DNA from: Topomyia yanbarensis
Lineage: Eukaryota; Arthropoda; Insecta; Diptera; Culicidae
NCBI RefSeq assembly: GCF_030247195.1
Contig: NC_080671.1
Location: 205,943,397 to 206,007,396, forward strand
DNA length: 64,000 nucleotides
Reading direction: 5' to 3'
Under the pieces are notes generated by a model that worked only from the letters and a program-made list of their open reading frames with translations, had not been told where the DNA came from and did no database searches. The position numbers and the translations under genes are program-made. The first letter of the stretch is position 1; every line of letters starts with the position of its first letter. Shown here piece after piece: positions 42,436 to 56,809 of the stretch.

Positions 42436-44485
42436 CTAATGCCACTTATACTGATAATCATTGTTTCATGTTTGGTGGTTGCCGTCACTCACCTTACATA
42501 CACTCCGCATAAAACCATGACATTCTGCATGATTGTATCATTTCAACTGTATTGCATTATTGTTGTAGATTTGATAACGTTTGTGACGGAGAGGAATTGC
42601 AGGAACTATCTGCTTATGAGAAGGAAAGGACGTTCTGATCTTTGCTATTCCATCTGAAATCATATGGCGGAAAAGGATCACTAAAAGATGGTACTCGATG
42701 GGCTACGCTAGCATAATATGTTAATTACTATGGAGACAGCTATCCGGATAACGTAAGTTCTGTCTATATTGTATTTAAGTAAATTATGTAGACGGAATCT
42801 TTTGCTCTCCTCTTACAGTATGAAGCAGATGTAGATTGAATCCCGTCAAACGGCATTGACTTATAAATGATGCTTCTGTCAGGATTCGTGATCGCTCACC
42901 CTTCTTTGTTACGACACTACGATTAGTACCTCAACCTAAACCGTATTCTGGTGATGAAGAAAGCTACTCAACGTACTAGTCGGATATCGAATTTCCACCA
43001 GCAAGATGCAGCAGTTTGTAATGCCCGAGATATGCACACGATTAAGAGACGAGCTAAACTTATGCAGCAAATAGGTGTGAATGCAAACAAACTGCACACA
43101 TAATTCAGTGCACAGGTGAATATTTATAACTTACTGTTATTCGTGCATTTTAATTTATTTCGCGAGCATATAACTGCTTCGTTCTTGTCGTTAGCAAAGC
43201 TTTTACTAACAGGTCGTTAATGTTTAAACTTGATCGATCATTCTGACTCCCTGTTTGCTATCCTCGTATATACCGTACGTGGTATATATGTATGTTTTCC
43301 TTCAGAGCTCTAACGTAGGTTAATCATAATCCTAGAAGTATTTTTCAATTGAACTATATTCTCTTCACAATTTCGTCTAAATATAATCCAATGTTAGTGC
43401 AGTGTGACTATTCGGAAATTTGTTGGGAATCTTGAACAGGTTCCATTGCAAAAGGTTGTTACATTTAAGCGGTAAACCACATTGAATCCATTCAGAATTC
43501 CAAAGCTTCTCGAACGGGTTATTTGAGTTTTTGTGTACATTGGGGCTTTTTCATAATTTGAAAATAATAAAGAAGAAATAGAAATGTTCAATTTACATAT
43601 AGTACTGCAACTGTTCTATTTAAAAGATATCACAAAACCTTTTAAATCATCTCTTTAGGTAAATATCAAGGTCAACATTATCAAGAAACCCTTTAAAATG
43701 TATTTCCTCGATTGTGGACACTACCATATACAAAATCAATGATTACCATTTTTGACTGGTGACTATTACGTGAAAACCCACTAAAGGTCACATAGATCTT
43801 CAAGTAAATAATAAAGGAATACACTATAATAATCAGCTCACCAACATATGTAAGCTAACAGTCTTTACAATAACTACCATCTTCTCAGCAGGTGATTGTA
43901 ATATAAAAATCTAATAAAAGTTATATGAAAAACACGTTACATTTACTGGGTTATATATTAGATATAGATTATAGGACAGTCATATAACATCTATGTGAAA
44001 AGTAGAGTGGAAAATAACCATATCACTTTTCACGTAACATCAATGTGCGATTTTTTTTAGTGTAGTATCGTGCGACCCGTGTGTGGTTAAATAGTTGACG
44101 GGATTCAAAGATTGTGATGGGAGCCTGGGAAGTACTAGGGTGAACTAAGCAGTATGTAACCTTTCCAGTTTTACGATAACGTAATGATGCATTGCACTGT
44201 TCAATCTTCACACTGTCGTTTTTCGCCTAGGGTCGTAGAGCTTTTGGCTGATGGTAGTTCGATGGAGTTTCTGAGGAGCCTCGAACACAAATTTTGATGC
44301 ATAATGACATATATCGCAACGAGTTGTGTACAATTTTCAATTATATAAAACTGTTTTATTATTTTTTTCGTTTCGCAATTATGTATTTGTAGAATACAGG
44401 TTATTTGACATATCACAAATGTGACACGAATACTACGGTGGAAAGCGCTCCCAAGACATGAACCTAACTGATGATTATGGTAGAT

Positions 44486-44651
44486 CAGGGTTATGCGGAC
44501 CCCCGCGGCTTGCATTTTGTGTACTATCCAAATATTATTTTCAGTCTGTTACAAAAAAGCTCCTTCCGAGATAAATTATCTTCTGCGCGGACACCTGGTT
44601 ACTACTTCACGCCCCCTAGTGGTCTGCGGACCCCAGGTTGAGAATGGCTGA
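44486..44651. mobile_element. short hAT-like relic
   Basis: The left end is CAGGGTTATGCGGACCCC. The right end, in complement, is CAGCCATTCTCAACCTGGGG followed by TCCGC. CAG-initial termini with TTCTCAACCTGGGGTCCGC resemble hAT ends of the Charlie/Buster type. No clear target duplication. Confidence 0.45.
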
Positions 44652-45567
44652 TGTATGTCATCAAAGACCGATGTTATTATAGGCTTTTTGCAAAGATTTC
44701 AATAAGTAGGATACCCAACTTCAACGAAAAACTGAAGGCACCACTTCGAGCCTGTACTAGTTAGATTTTTGCTCACCGCAGCACATATACATAAGTATTC
44801 AATTTTTGACTTGAAATGTAGATGACCAAAGGAGCGAATCTTTGCTAAAATCTAAAAAACAACCCACTAGTTGGATTTTAACTCAACAGATCATACTAAT
44901 GGCAATAAGAGGAATGTCTCCAATAGGATCTATGAAAAATATCGAAGTGCGGTATATTTTTCCTCAGTGATGATACAGTAATCATTGCTTTATGGCTCCA
45001 ATATGCCCTCGATGGCTGTTGCAAATTATTCTACCAGTGCCAGCATAACAGTCCCATACACATTTTTTCAGTTTTGAGATAACCTCAGGGTTAGGTCTCA
45101 TTTTTATTGTACTATCAAATAACGCACTGAAAATTATTTAATTTATTCAAAAAATGTACAAAAACACCGACTAATGTAAATCCCATATGAAAAGCACTAT
45201 CTGTTATATTCGTATTGTGAATTTTTTTCGACTTTACTGATCAAATGCACATCAATGAAACTGATTGGGGGTGGTAGGGCATAGTGTAGTTGTAAATCGT
45301 AAGCAGCTCATCTGGATAAAAACTAAAACAAAAATCTTATGGGCACATTTTCTCGACATGATGATTTTGCATATGGTACTGTTTTGCTAGTACCAGCTTT
45401 TTAGTGACAAGATAGCACAACTCGTTCATTCGAGAAATTGGCGCTTGAGCCAACCATGCTGCGCTATATACCAATAATGTAAAATCTATAACATGCCACC
45501 AGAAAGGTTGGGCTTATAAGCCCCAAAGAAGAAGAAAGTAGAATGATGCGAAAACATAATTTTAGAC
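44652..45567. other. intronic stretch next to exon 1
   Basis: AT-rich intron sequence immediately downstream (minus strand) of the exon 1 donor. No gene or clear repeat seen. Confidence 0.5.
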
Positions 45568-45571
45568 TCAC

Positions 45572-47124
45572 CTCGAATTATTTTGATTTGATATCCGCTG
45601 CGATAACGGTCCCATTGATTGATCTGAGGTTCTACTTCGTATGCAAGATATACTGGAACAGGGTTGCTGAATACCATTCACTTGCATTTCATGTGTGCAG
45701 TTACAACCCCGTTCACCACTTGATGAAGTACTACTGCAACTACCGCTACTACTACTACTGCTGTTGTGTTCATTCTTATCGCGCTGAGTATGGTGTGTAG
45801 CTTTATCTTTCGTTTTGTCTCGTCGATGCCCGCTACTACCCCGTTTAGCTCCCTGCTGTTGTTGCTGCTGTGATATATTGGGACTACCAGCTACCTGTTG
45901 TTGCGTTTGGGACTGCGATTGTGACGAATGCTTCTTGTTACTAGAGTTAGAACTGCTGTTACTATTACTATTATTTTCATCAGCATTTGATGAAGATAGT
46001 GAACTGGTACCGTTCTGCTCGGCTTTAACTATTTCATGTTTTGCCTCGGACGTCTTGGTTCCAGGTTTAGTACGTTTTATTTTCATTTTCAATCCTTTGT
46101 CTAATGTAGCTTGATGATCAACAGAAAGTTTGGTGGCTGACTTACCACCTGAACTACTTGTCGTGGATGACATTGTGCTTGAACTGCTACTTCGACTGCT
46201 CTTTAGCGTGTCCAGATCGAGCCCCGTACTAGTGCAGTTATCGACGCTATTACTGACACTACAGGAGTTGTGATGATGTTTTAGTCCCGAAATCTCGGAT
46301 GATAAAAGAAATGACGGATTCGTGTGTTTACTGCTGTTTAATTGGCTAAGTAGCACCGAATGCTTCGACGGATTACTAGCAGTGCGGATGCCCGAATCCG
46401 TGCCACTATTCGACTTATGATGGTGGTGGTGATGGTGATGGTGATGTCCGGAAGTAAATGATGAGGAGGAGGAAGAGGAAGAGGAGGAGTGATGTTTTGA
46501 TGGTGTAGAAGACGTGGTTCCTTCTTTTGTAGGCGTGCTTTCCAAAACAACTCTTTTCACACTTATGCAAGTGGATACACCCTTTGTTGAGCTATCCAAT
46601 TTTAGACTACTATCCTTCTGTAACACGGTAGAAGGATTAACACACTGTGTTCTTCTCAAGTCTGTCTCACTGCAGTCACTGTTTTGCGTATTCAAAAAGG
46701 GACCAATTGGTAACGTGGACCCGGATTGAGATGACGCGGTTGGCGTAGTGCTACAATCACCTAATGCACTTGTTAAATCACTGACGGATGATTTTTCAAT
46801 ATCTGCATCTAGGTCGATGATGAGGTCGCCAATACCAACATCCCATTCGTTATCGTCATACTCAAAGTTGGAGTCTTTGTTAGTATCACTAGTTACCGAT
46901 ATCGAAGAATTTGATGTGTTCGACGGCGTCGATACTTGTGCTCCTGATGTTTGATTTGGATTCAATAGAGCCGATTGGTGTTGCTGCTTGTTACTTACCG
47001 TATTATTGTTTAAATTACTACCGCTAAGGTTTACTTTGTTATTGCTCTCTGTTGCTTGGTTCGTTAAAACCACCTTGTTTTGGTGGTGGCCGGTGCTCGC
47101 CTCGCTACGTTTCATTGAATCCAT
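45572..47124 (-). CDS. sbb: scribbler/ZNF609-family protein, exon 1 (N-terminal)
   Basis: This exon encodes residues 1-517 plus two bases of the next codon, ending at donor CGAG|GTGAGT (45571). ATG at 47124 is the first in frame and opens MDSMKRSEASTGHHQ. Residues 87-110, FEYDDNEWDVGIGDLIIDLD followed by ADIE, are the N-terminal signature shared by scribbler and ZNF608/609. Low-complexity tracts follow (poly-Ser 213-222, poly-His 227-236, further Ser/Asn and Gln runs). A basic KMKIKRTKPGTK patch could be a nuclear signal. Drosophila Scribbler/Brakeless is a nuclear co-repressor that acts with Atrophin and Tailless and represses thickveins. The exon extends 5' to an acceptor at 47406, so at least one upstream non-coding exon exists, not located here. 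The predicted start has a weak context. Confidence 0.95.
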
Positions 47125-47399
47125 GCAGAAAGAGCAAAAAGGGCCTCCGCTACTGGCGGGCCCTCGAATGACGATAGTTTTTCTTCGCTAAAGTTGAAAA
47201 ACAATGACGAAGAAAAATCAAACCGTACCAGAGAACAGTTGAGTACGGCCTTTGATAGCAGTAGAATCTTTTTTCCAGTGTAGTTTGTCGTTGAGCAATT
47301 GTTTTTGTCGCAATTTACTGAAGTAATGTCAATGCTGCTATCTTCAAACGATTCACGGCGGGAGACGAAGGGCCCCAGCCCTTGGGTCAATACGACCAT
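47112..47399 (-). other. upstream ORF overlapping the sbb start
   Basis: Six bases inside the exon 1 acceptor an ATG in strong context (AAAATGG) opens a 95-codon frame beginning MVVLTQGLGPFVSRRE. It ends at 47112, overlapping the predicted sbb ATG (47124) out of frame. It has no recognised domain. If this 5' leader is transcribed as inferred, the frame would compete with the main start. It could be a regulatory uORF or a sign that the true 5' end lies downstream. Confidence 0.4.
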
Positions 47400-47405
47400 T
47401 TTAAG

Positions 47406-47430
47406 CTGCAAATAAAAAGAAAAACGACGA
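47406..47430 (-). promoter_or_regulatory. splice acceptor of sbb exon 1
   Basis: On the minus strand TTTTTCTTTTTATTTGCAG ends at 47406, a strong pyrimidine tract plus AG, about 280 bases upstream of the predicted start codon. It implies a further 5' exon. Confidence 0.65.
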
Positions 47431-47459
47431 GTTATTATACAAACTGTAAATATCAAAGT

Positions 47460-47640
47460 CATTTGGCATTATGAATATTTGTCATAATTTTGAAAATGAT
47501 CACACTGAAGGTCATTTGGCCTAACGAACATTTGGCATAATTTATTTTATCTCCAGGATAACGGTCATTTGGCACAATTTCTAATTTTGCGTAAAATGAG
47601 GGTCATTTGGCATAACGAACATTTAGCATAAAAGGACATT
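47460..47640. repeat. CATTTGGCATAA simple-motif repeat
   Basis: Five to six spaced copies of GGTCATTTGGCATAACGAAC-like words. Related in inverse to 22455-22540. Confidence 0.7.
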
Positions 47641-47800
47641 AGCGATTTTATTATCTACAGGGAAACAAACATAATTTTAGACTGAGCGAGAAGTAAGGTT
47701 GTTCAACATAATTTTGAGCCGTGCTACTGCTGAAGGTTCAAATTAATTAGCTTATTCTTCTTTACAAATTAATAAATAAAATTTACGCCTAATGTAACTA

Positions 47801-48288
47801 GGGTGGGTGCTCCTATAGTTGAGGTGTACCAATAGTTGCAGTAGTGGGTTATACGCCCAACTAAGATACCAACCATCAACAAATATTTTTTTATCGATTC
47901 ATCGCACTAAAATTATGCGACAATAAAACTGTTATCCTTGAAATTTGCTCAAATAACTATTGAAAAAAAAATATTTTCTTAGAATTTTGAGCTCCCTTGC
48001 ACCTATAGTTGATGTAGTGTACCTATAGTTGCAAGTCCCATAAGAAAGCAATGGGATTTGCAACAATAGGAACCTAAATTAGCGATTGCACCACTATTGG
48101 TACATGTGTTCCTATAGTGGTACAAGCGGTTTTGAATACATAAATTGGTTACTAAGCCATCTTTATATTTTTCCTATGAAGTAGGGACTGAAAGCTTTCG
48201 TTTAATGTATTAATATTGCTCATAGGTCTATTAATCGATTTTTTATCAAAAGTTTTCCTTAAGCATGCGACTATTGGTACATCCACCC
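47801..48288. mobile_element. 488 bp TA-flanked MITE
   Basis: The termini are GGGTGGGTGCTCCTATAGTTG (first 20 bases) and, complemented, GGGTGGATGTACCAATAGTCG (first 20 bases). TA lies on both sides. Internal words CCTATAGTTG and ACTATTGGTAC recur in both orientations. Its right end is repeated at about 51880-51903 as part of the duplication. Confidence 0.75.
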
Positions 48289-48883
48289 TACGCCACATCG
48301 CTTCAAGTTGTGTAATATCCGACGTCGCTGTTGTTCTGTCGGACTTAAACTAATACATAGCCCCTACATTTGAGCAACCCGGTGAAACGAGTGGATCACA
48401 AATTTGCTTGCGAGGGGCCATCGCTTCCGACGACGGGTTGACGGCCAAATCATCGTTTGAAAAAACTTGGCGATATCCAGAAACGGTAAAGTTGACTAGC
48501 GTCTGAATCGAACGGTATATAACTCGAAAGAACAGCTCACGATATAAAAAAGGGGAATAACGATAATTTAATTATTGATACGCTGCGTTTTTACAGTGAT
48601 TTCTTGAAGTATATTAAAAATAAAAATCATTCGTGAAGCTAACTTAAAAATGAATATGAGAGTGTTATGCGAATATGGGTAGTATACTTCGTGTGAATAT
48701 ATTTTATAATTGATTTTGCCTTCTTTTAAACATAAGCAGTTCTTTTGAGTTTCGTTTTTGGAATTCTTGAGTTTGCTGTTTTTCGCAATTATGGATTGTT
48801 TGTTTATGACTTACGTTGTAGCATGGTGTAGATTTTACATGTTTTTGTTGATGTAGCGCACTAGAGCTGCAATTTACCATACG
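48234..48883. repeat. 650 bp duplicated segment, copy D1
   Basis: Nearly identical to 51847-52498; I count about three differences (one A insertion, one T insertion, one G/C substitution). It starts inside the MITE at 47801-48288 and contains a relative of the repeat at 22270-22395. A minus-strand ACAAC|GTAAGTC donor-like site at about 48807-48817 occurs in both copies. Confidence 0.93.
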
Positions 48884-48959
48884 TATATTTTGTTTAGGTT
48901 GACAACTCAGAGGCTGTCCTTCCATATTGCTCAGGGATACATTGCTCCTATACACATAT

Positions 48960-49500
48960 ATACCATCGCCCTTGGGTCTACGATATTCGCAAGTTTCGCA
49001 TTGAATCCGCTTCTGTCTCTTCCTAATCTCCTTTTTGTCTCCTAGGTCCGAAGCGGACCAATCGACTATTAATTGTTACAGAAAACATACTAGCCGTATT
49101 AGTCCTTACTCGCAAATACTTTTTCTACAACTGTGCTGTTTCATCTCTATCTTATAACATAATTCGATTATAACTGTTCTAGTCAATATACGTATTTATT
49201 ACACTATGGACCAGGCAAACCCCCACTTTTTCTATTATCATTATGCTGAGAAGCTAGACGAGTAAAGGTATTTTAGGGATTCACAAAAAGAATCTCTACA
49301 CCAACCCGAAAGGTTTGTTTATCATTTCTGAGAACCGGTGTGCTTGGTCGAGTTAAATAATCATAAGAACAAGTCCTGAATAATTAACTATCTCTTAGGT
49401 ACCAGTTCTACACTGCCGTGATCCACATAACAGTCCCATTTGCTATGGGTTTCCTATTCAGGTGGGACTGTTATGCGTATCACGGCAGTACACTCCTTTC
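48960..49500 (-). repeat. dispersed repeat family R, copy 3 (inverted)
   Basis: Complement of the 30650-31155 part of family R. Interrupted near its end by the 76 bp hairpin element at 49413-49488, which is absent from copy 2. Confidence 0.75.
49413..49488. mobile_element. 76 bp hairpin micro-element, copy 1
   Basis: Near-palindromic: CTGCCGTGATCCACATAACA with GTCCCA on the left and the complement CTGCCGTGATACGCATAACA with GTCCCA on the right. Flanked by TACA at 49409-49412 and 49489-49492. Family R copy 2 (about 30655-30685, complement) has the uninterrupted sequence, proving the insertion. Confidence 0.85.
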
Positions 49501-50820
<1,320 letters not shown>

Positions 50821-51605
50821 ATGACTCCTGGGCATCTTTTTGAATATAACATTTTATTTAAATCTTCGGAAATATTATTAAGATTATTAAGATACAAGCG
50901 TTTTACAAAAATGTTCATTTTTGCTGTTTTTAAAAATGGTGGGTAAACCTGACCCCCCTATGTTTTTGGTTGATTTAGTGCAGATATTACTCAAATTTTA
51001 TGGTATTTCAATGATATGAATGTTGTGTTATTGAATTGTAACATGAAGAAAATGGAGTTCAATATAAATCTTGGAATGTTAAAATCACGAGAAGTAGCAC
51101 GTAATGATATTCCCCATTTGCATCGGAGCAATTGCTCGACGAATACTATAATCATCACGGTTTTGTGTCTGTTCGTTTGTAATTATGAACCATTACGCAT
51201 AAAAATAATAGATAATAACAATAAAAATATATTTCAATTTGATAAATAAAAATTTTCTTCGTAAAAAAGCGGTCGGATTTACCTAGAGCTTCCATCCCGG
51301 GAATTTATTTCCCGGGAATCCCGGGATTTTTCGATTTCCCGGGATTCCCGATTCCCGGGAAATGGTGTTTTCTCATTCCCGGGATTCGGGAATTTAATTT
51401 ATTTCAAAAGGCTTAGGTTCTGCGAAAGAAATTCTGTAGGAAATATCTTTATCGGCAAACATTTGGAGTGAGCAGTGAATATGCTTTTCCAACTGATTTG
51501 CAGATCTTTGGACTATATATCTTTAGGCTCGCTGATATGTTCTCATGATTTTTTAGGTATATAGTCCAAGCCTTGCTCAAAATACTACTAAAAATGTTGA
51601 TATTT
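50821..51605. other. AT-rich stretch with CCCGGGA-rich relic
   Basis: No gene. 51289-51400 is dense in TTCCCGGGAATCCCGGGA-type palindromic words, a composition seen at one end of some hAT elements; no partner end found. The rest is unannotated AT-rich DNA. Confidence 0.45.
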
Positions 51606-52807
<1,202 letters not shown>

Positions 52808-53272
52808 GTTATTCCAAAACACGAAAAAACAAGTCTATCATATTTCTTTGCCGCTTTTCTTTGCAATTAAGTGTATTTTTTGAAGTTTTGATTGATTTCC
52901 ACGTAATTAAAATTTTATCACCTTCTCCGGTGAGAAGGAAAGTCAAATAAATTTTATCCGGAAAATCATTCTCACGCTATTTGTGGAGGCGGAGAATTTT
53001 GCGACTCATCTTATCTCGGAAAAGTTGGACATTACAATGCCTGATATAGGGACATTTAATAAACTGCGTAACGCGAAAATTGCTCAAAATTGACTCCCCC
53101 TCCCCCAAAGGAAAAATTGTCACACATTTCTCTATCCCGCCCTTCTCCCCAAATTTCACAACATGTCCTAACTTCTCGCACCCCCTCCCCCCTTAAGCGC
53201 TTGTTATTTCTTCTCGAAGATTTAATTATTAGATTGAAAACAACCGAGCGTTAATACGTAATATAGACAAAT

Positions 53273-53519
53273 GGCCTGTGTTAAGCCAAAGAGGACCAAG
53301 CGCCATTTTGAGGTACTTTATCTAAAATCGCTTTAACATCCAATGTAACACCAGGAACTCTAATATCTATTATGTTTTGGGAGCTCAAATAGCAAACGAA
53401 AGCAAGCAAGTGTTCTTTGACTTTCTACGTAAATGGTAAGTTATCGAAAAATGAATTTTGGTACGAAAAATACACGAAAAAAGTTATGGCGCTTAGTTTG
53501 GTTTGGCTTAACGCAGGCC
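53273..53519. mobile_element. 247 bp MITE with GGCCTGTGTTAAGCC termini
   Basis: The left end is GGCCTGTGTTAAGCCAAAGA and the right end, complemented, is GGCCTGCGTTAAGCCAAACC. AAGCGCCAT follows in both arms. AAAT is present on both sides (53269-53272 and 53520-53523), a possible 4 bp duplication. Confidence 0.8.
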
Positions 53520-53523
53520 AAAT

Positions 53524-54439
53524 AGTTATGATAGTGAGAAACGTTATAAATAAACGAAAATATTTTCTCTTCCTCATACCGGATTGATTGTATAATACGC
53601 GTATACTATCTGATAATTCTGATTCATAAATGCATACGGTGTGAATTTCCAGTGTCTATAGAATTATTATTATAGATACTAGCAAGATTAAAATCATACT
53701 GGGATTGATCTCTGATCAACTATTTATTCTCACCTTTCCCATATAAAGAAAGGCTATGCAATCAATCCAAAAATCGACTATTTCGCCGAGGCCCGGAGGG
53801 CTAGTAACACCATGATGTCCGAATGATGTAATACATATTAAAATGAGTGCAATGATTTGCGAGTCTAGATCACGGATTATTGCAAACCACCGCCCTCCCC
53901 CCATTGTGTTTCACCTATCCCTTTCATCACTCCCTCCCCCCTTTGGACCACCCTAACACCCGAATTTCTTTCATCTACCGAAATAAGATAAAGGATTTCT
54001 CACCCCTTCGATTCCCTACCCAGTTCCCCTGCATTTCAAAATATGATCACGTGAATATAACATTCAACTCATGCTGATGAAGCTAATTAAATATTATGCT
54101 TTTTGTGTAAAGTTTGTCAAGTCGTGGAAAATGTGCTAAGTATAATAAAATGTAATAGACATTTCCACAATTATAGTGCACATAACCAGCTAATGAATCA
54201 TAGTTTAGATAATGAAGAAAGGCATAATCTCACCACTAGGTGAATTAAAACGGGTTTTATGGTAGTGTTTTCACGCCTAGATCTATTCACACCCTCTCGT
54301 TCTGCTACTATCGGTAGAAGGCTAATAGCACGTCGTCGTCGTCGCCAGACGTCAAACATAGATTTTTTGTCAAGAAATTAATTTTTTTCTTCGTATCCAG
54401 GAGGAACAGTTATAGTTAAGTCAGTCCTGGTATGGTTAG
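53524..54439. other. intergenic/upstream stretch
   Basis: No gene. 53795-53862 is an inverted match to about 945-1020 in sbb intron 4. A CGT trinucleotide run (GTCGTCGTCGTC) lies at about 54331. Confidence 0.45.
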
Positions 54440-56575
54440 GTGGATAGTTTGGGTAATAGCTAAGCTGGTCCATGCGGACGCAATGGAATTGGATAGAAGA
54501 TGGATGGGCGGAGGGGGGTTTGAAAGGTTATTCGATCGTAGTGTCGTCATTTAGTATGTCAATCTGTAAATCATCCGTATGGTAACATATTTGTCGCGGG
54601 TACTAGCGCGAATGTGACTACTACAAATTTGATTTTGTAACCGTGTGGTCATTTGCATATTTACGTGCGTTCTTGAATGACCGCGCGGCCCGTGAAAATG
54701 ATACTTAATTTCCGGTGTGCGGGTCAGATGCTAGAATAGAGTCCCTCGATATCACTGAAATTCCCGGTTATGTCACCATGGAACATGTTGTCTAATAGAT
54801 ACGAGCGTCATTTTGTTTTTTGTTGGTCCCCTATTAAAGGCATAGAGTAGGGACTGTCACACGTGAACTATTCATGATCGCGCAAGCAGTGGGTTAATGC
54901 TTGAGATCACGTTTGTTAATTTATAAGTGTTAAAACGTTCATTTAATTACCGGGAGTGTTAGTATAAATCTAACTTAAAATAAAGTAATAAAAGGAAATA
55001 CCGAATAGAAAAAAACGATTAAGTGGAAGCATATAAATTGATCGGTATTATTGTTGGTTTATATAGGTTGTGAAATGCAGAGTTTGACCTGCAGTATAAT
55101 AAAAACAGACCAATGAAGTAGAAGAAAAAAATTATTTATTTACCACTAACGAAAATTGCATTCTGTTAGAATGTTATCGTACAATGCGGACTAGGGTTGT
55201 GGTACCGGTAATACCGGTACCGAAAATCCCGGGAATACCGACCCATTTTTGGTACCGTAATACCGGTACTGAACAATAGCCAGTACCGGTATTTTCGGTA
55301 CCATGCAATTTTTTTTATGAAAATAATGTAGACTCTCTAGGTTCAAAATATCGGCCTGCAAGATGACTTTTAATTATATTGATTTCCTTCTAGATAAATC
55401 GTTGAGCTAACACCTTTGTGAGGGAGTGAGGTGGGGCCATCATCATAATAATTCTAGAAGTTAAATATTACTAGCTCCCGTTGTACTGAACGGTATGTTT
55501 AAATTCCTGCTCTATTTTGTCGAAATTAAATTTTAACGATCTTGTACTAAATTTAAAAATATTCACATCTAGTGTAAGAGACAGAAAAAATTTCTATGTA
55601 TTTGTTATTAGCGACATTCTGATTGGTTTCCATTATTCACTGGGTGGCGCGTAATAAGACTATGGTCTAAGTCATGTCTGTATTTGGTTTGCTCTTTAAA
55701 CTTTATTCATAAATGAACGAACAGCGATTTAGTAGCTAACAAATTTAGACTTGGTGAAGGACTTCAAATGGGGCGATTTGTAATTATTTATGATCGGAAA
55801 ATTCAGCAAAACTCTTACTTACAGGAAAGCAAGGGTTGAAACCAATTCACAGAAAAGCAAGAGAGGAAATGCGAGCAACCTGCTCGGATTTACTGCCATT
55901 CTCGATTTGATTTACTGTTGTTAATAGGGTTTCTTATATTTACACATCTGTTGAAATCGTCATAAGTCGCACCGCTTAGCAGTTAGTGTTTTCAAAGTGG
56001 CCTATATTTCAAAATAAAAGAAGGTGCCGCATACGAAAAATATCTTCTACTGAAATGAGCATGCCCTTCCAAAGCAATTAAAAACAATTAACATGTTTTT
56101 TTGATCAGCACAAATCAATCATCTAAGAATAAGGTTCAGTTTGAGCATTCAATTTCACTTTGAAGCTTTTTTCGAATTTAAAAAAAAATCGTGTACCGGT
56201 ACTTTCCCGGTACTACCGGTACTAAGGGCTTCAGTGCCGTAGTACCGATTCTCGCCAAAAAGGGTCGGTACTGCGAACCCTAATGCCGACCGTGAATGGA
56301 TGTTTCACGTGCGTCGGTACATTTATCATACCGTAATTTATCCAATTTGATCTTCCGGAATGAATCGAATAAAGCTTGGACTGAACACCGGGAAAAGTGA
56401 CCAATACTTGGAAGGATTACCCACTATTCTATCATATACGCCAGTTTACATCCATTCCCTGACCCAGCTGTCACAAATACTTAGGAGAACACGTACACCG
56501 ATAGACATACGACTGCTACATAAGAATTGTACACTACTAGCCTTCTACTTTTACATTTCTTTAAGGTTTAACTGA
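54440..56575. repeat. ~455 bp repeat family, copy B (split)
   Basis: It matches 14500-16090: TTCCCGGTTATGTCACCATG near 54762, the AAACGTTCATTTAATTACCG region near 54932, and the distal part (GATTCACATGCGTCGGTA-type to TGTACACTA) at 56300-56535. Interrupted by a 1.1 kb hAT-like element; copy A is uninterrupted at the same point. Confidence 0.8.
55192..56282. mobile_element. 1.09 kb hAT-like element
   Basis: The termini are TAGGGTTGTGGTACCGG and, complemented, TAGGGTTCGCAGTACCG. They are followed by GGTACCGG-rich subterminal repeats. Flanked by ATGCGGAC (55184-55191) and ATGCCGAC (56283-56290), an 8 bp duplication with one change, matching nTnnnnAn. The empty target is visible in repeat copy A near 15840. 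No transposase frame. Confidence 0.88.
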
Positions 56576-56809
56576 GAAAATGCCGAAAAGCGGCCTCCCT
56601 TGTCAGTCAGCAGTATTCTAACGATGCGATGTCTCGATGCCTACACTTGTGTTCTAAAGTCATAAAAAAGAGACGGAAAGATGAATGTGTACAGTTTATT
56701 CATGAACTTAACAAATAAGTTGTACTACTAACCTAACTTACTAACTTACAGGGATATTGTAATGCCGATAGTGAGGTTATGAGCATAGTTGGTGTGAAAG
56801 CTTGAGGCA

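Larger units (their letters stand above)
40185..44062. mobile_element. 3.9 kb TA-flanked inverted-repeat element
   Basis: The left end, CACTCAAAAAAATCCTCACA, leads into ACTACGTGAAAA. The complement of the right end is CACTAAAAAAAATCGCACAT, leading into GTTACGTGAAAA. TA lies at 40183-40184 and 44063-44064. It is long enough to have carried a gene, and it encloses the coding remnant at 41540-41800. It could equally be two related MITEs flanking unrelated DNA. Confidence 0.5.
6008..45571 (-). other. sbb intron 1 (39.6 kb)
   Basis: This giant intron separates exon 1 (donor GAG|GTGAGT at 45571) from exon 2 (acceptor at 6008). All elements listed between these points lie inside it. Stretches between named elements are AT-rich and show no gene I can support. 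6008-6416 holds nothing recognisable. Confidence 0.85.

Noticed and set aside
45815..46114. Cysteine/leucine-rich plus-strand frame
   Set aside because: Antisense of Ser, Gln and Asn runs in sbb exon 1.
48704..48955. Minus-strand frame of 83 codons with a GTAAGT site, considered as the missing sbb 5' exon
   Set aside because: It lies in the duplicated dispersed repeat and is present twice (48.8 kb and 52.4 kb). Nothing beyond one donor-like site supports it.
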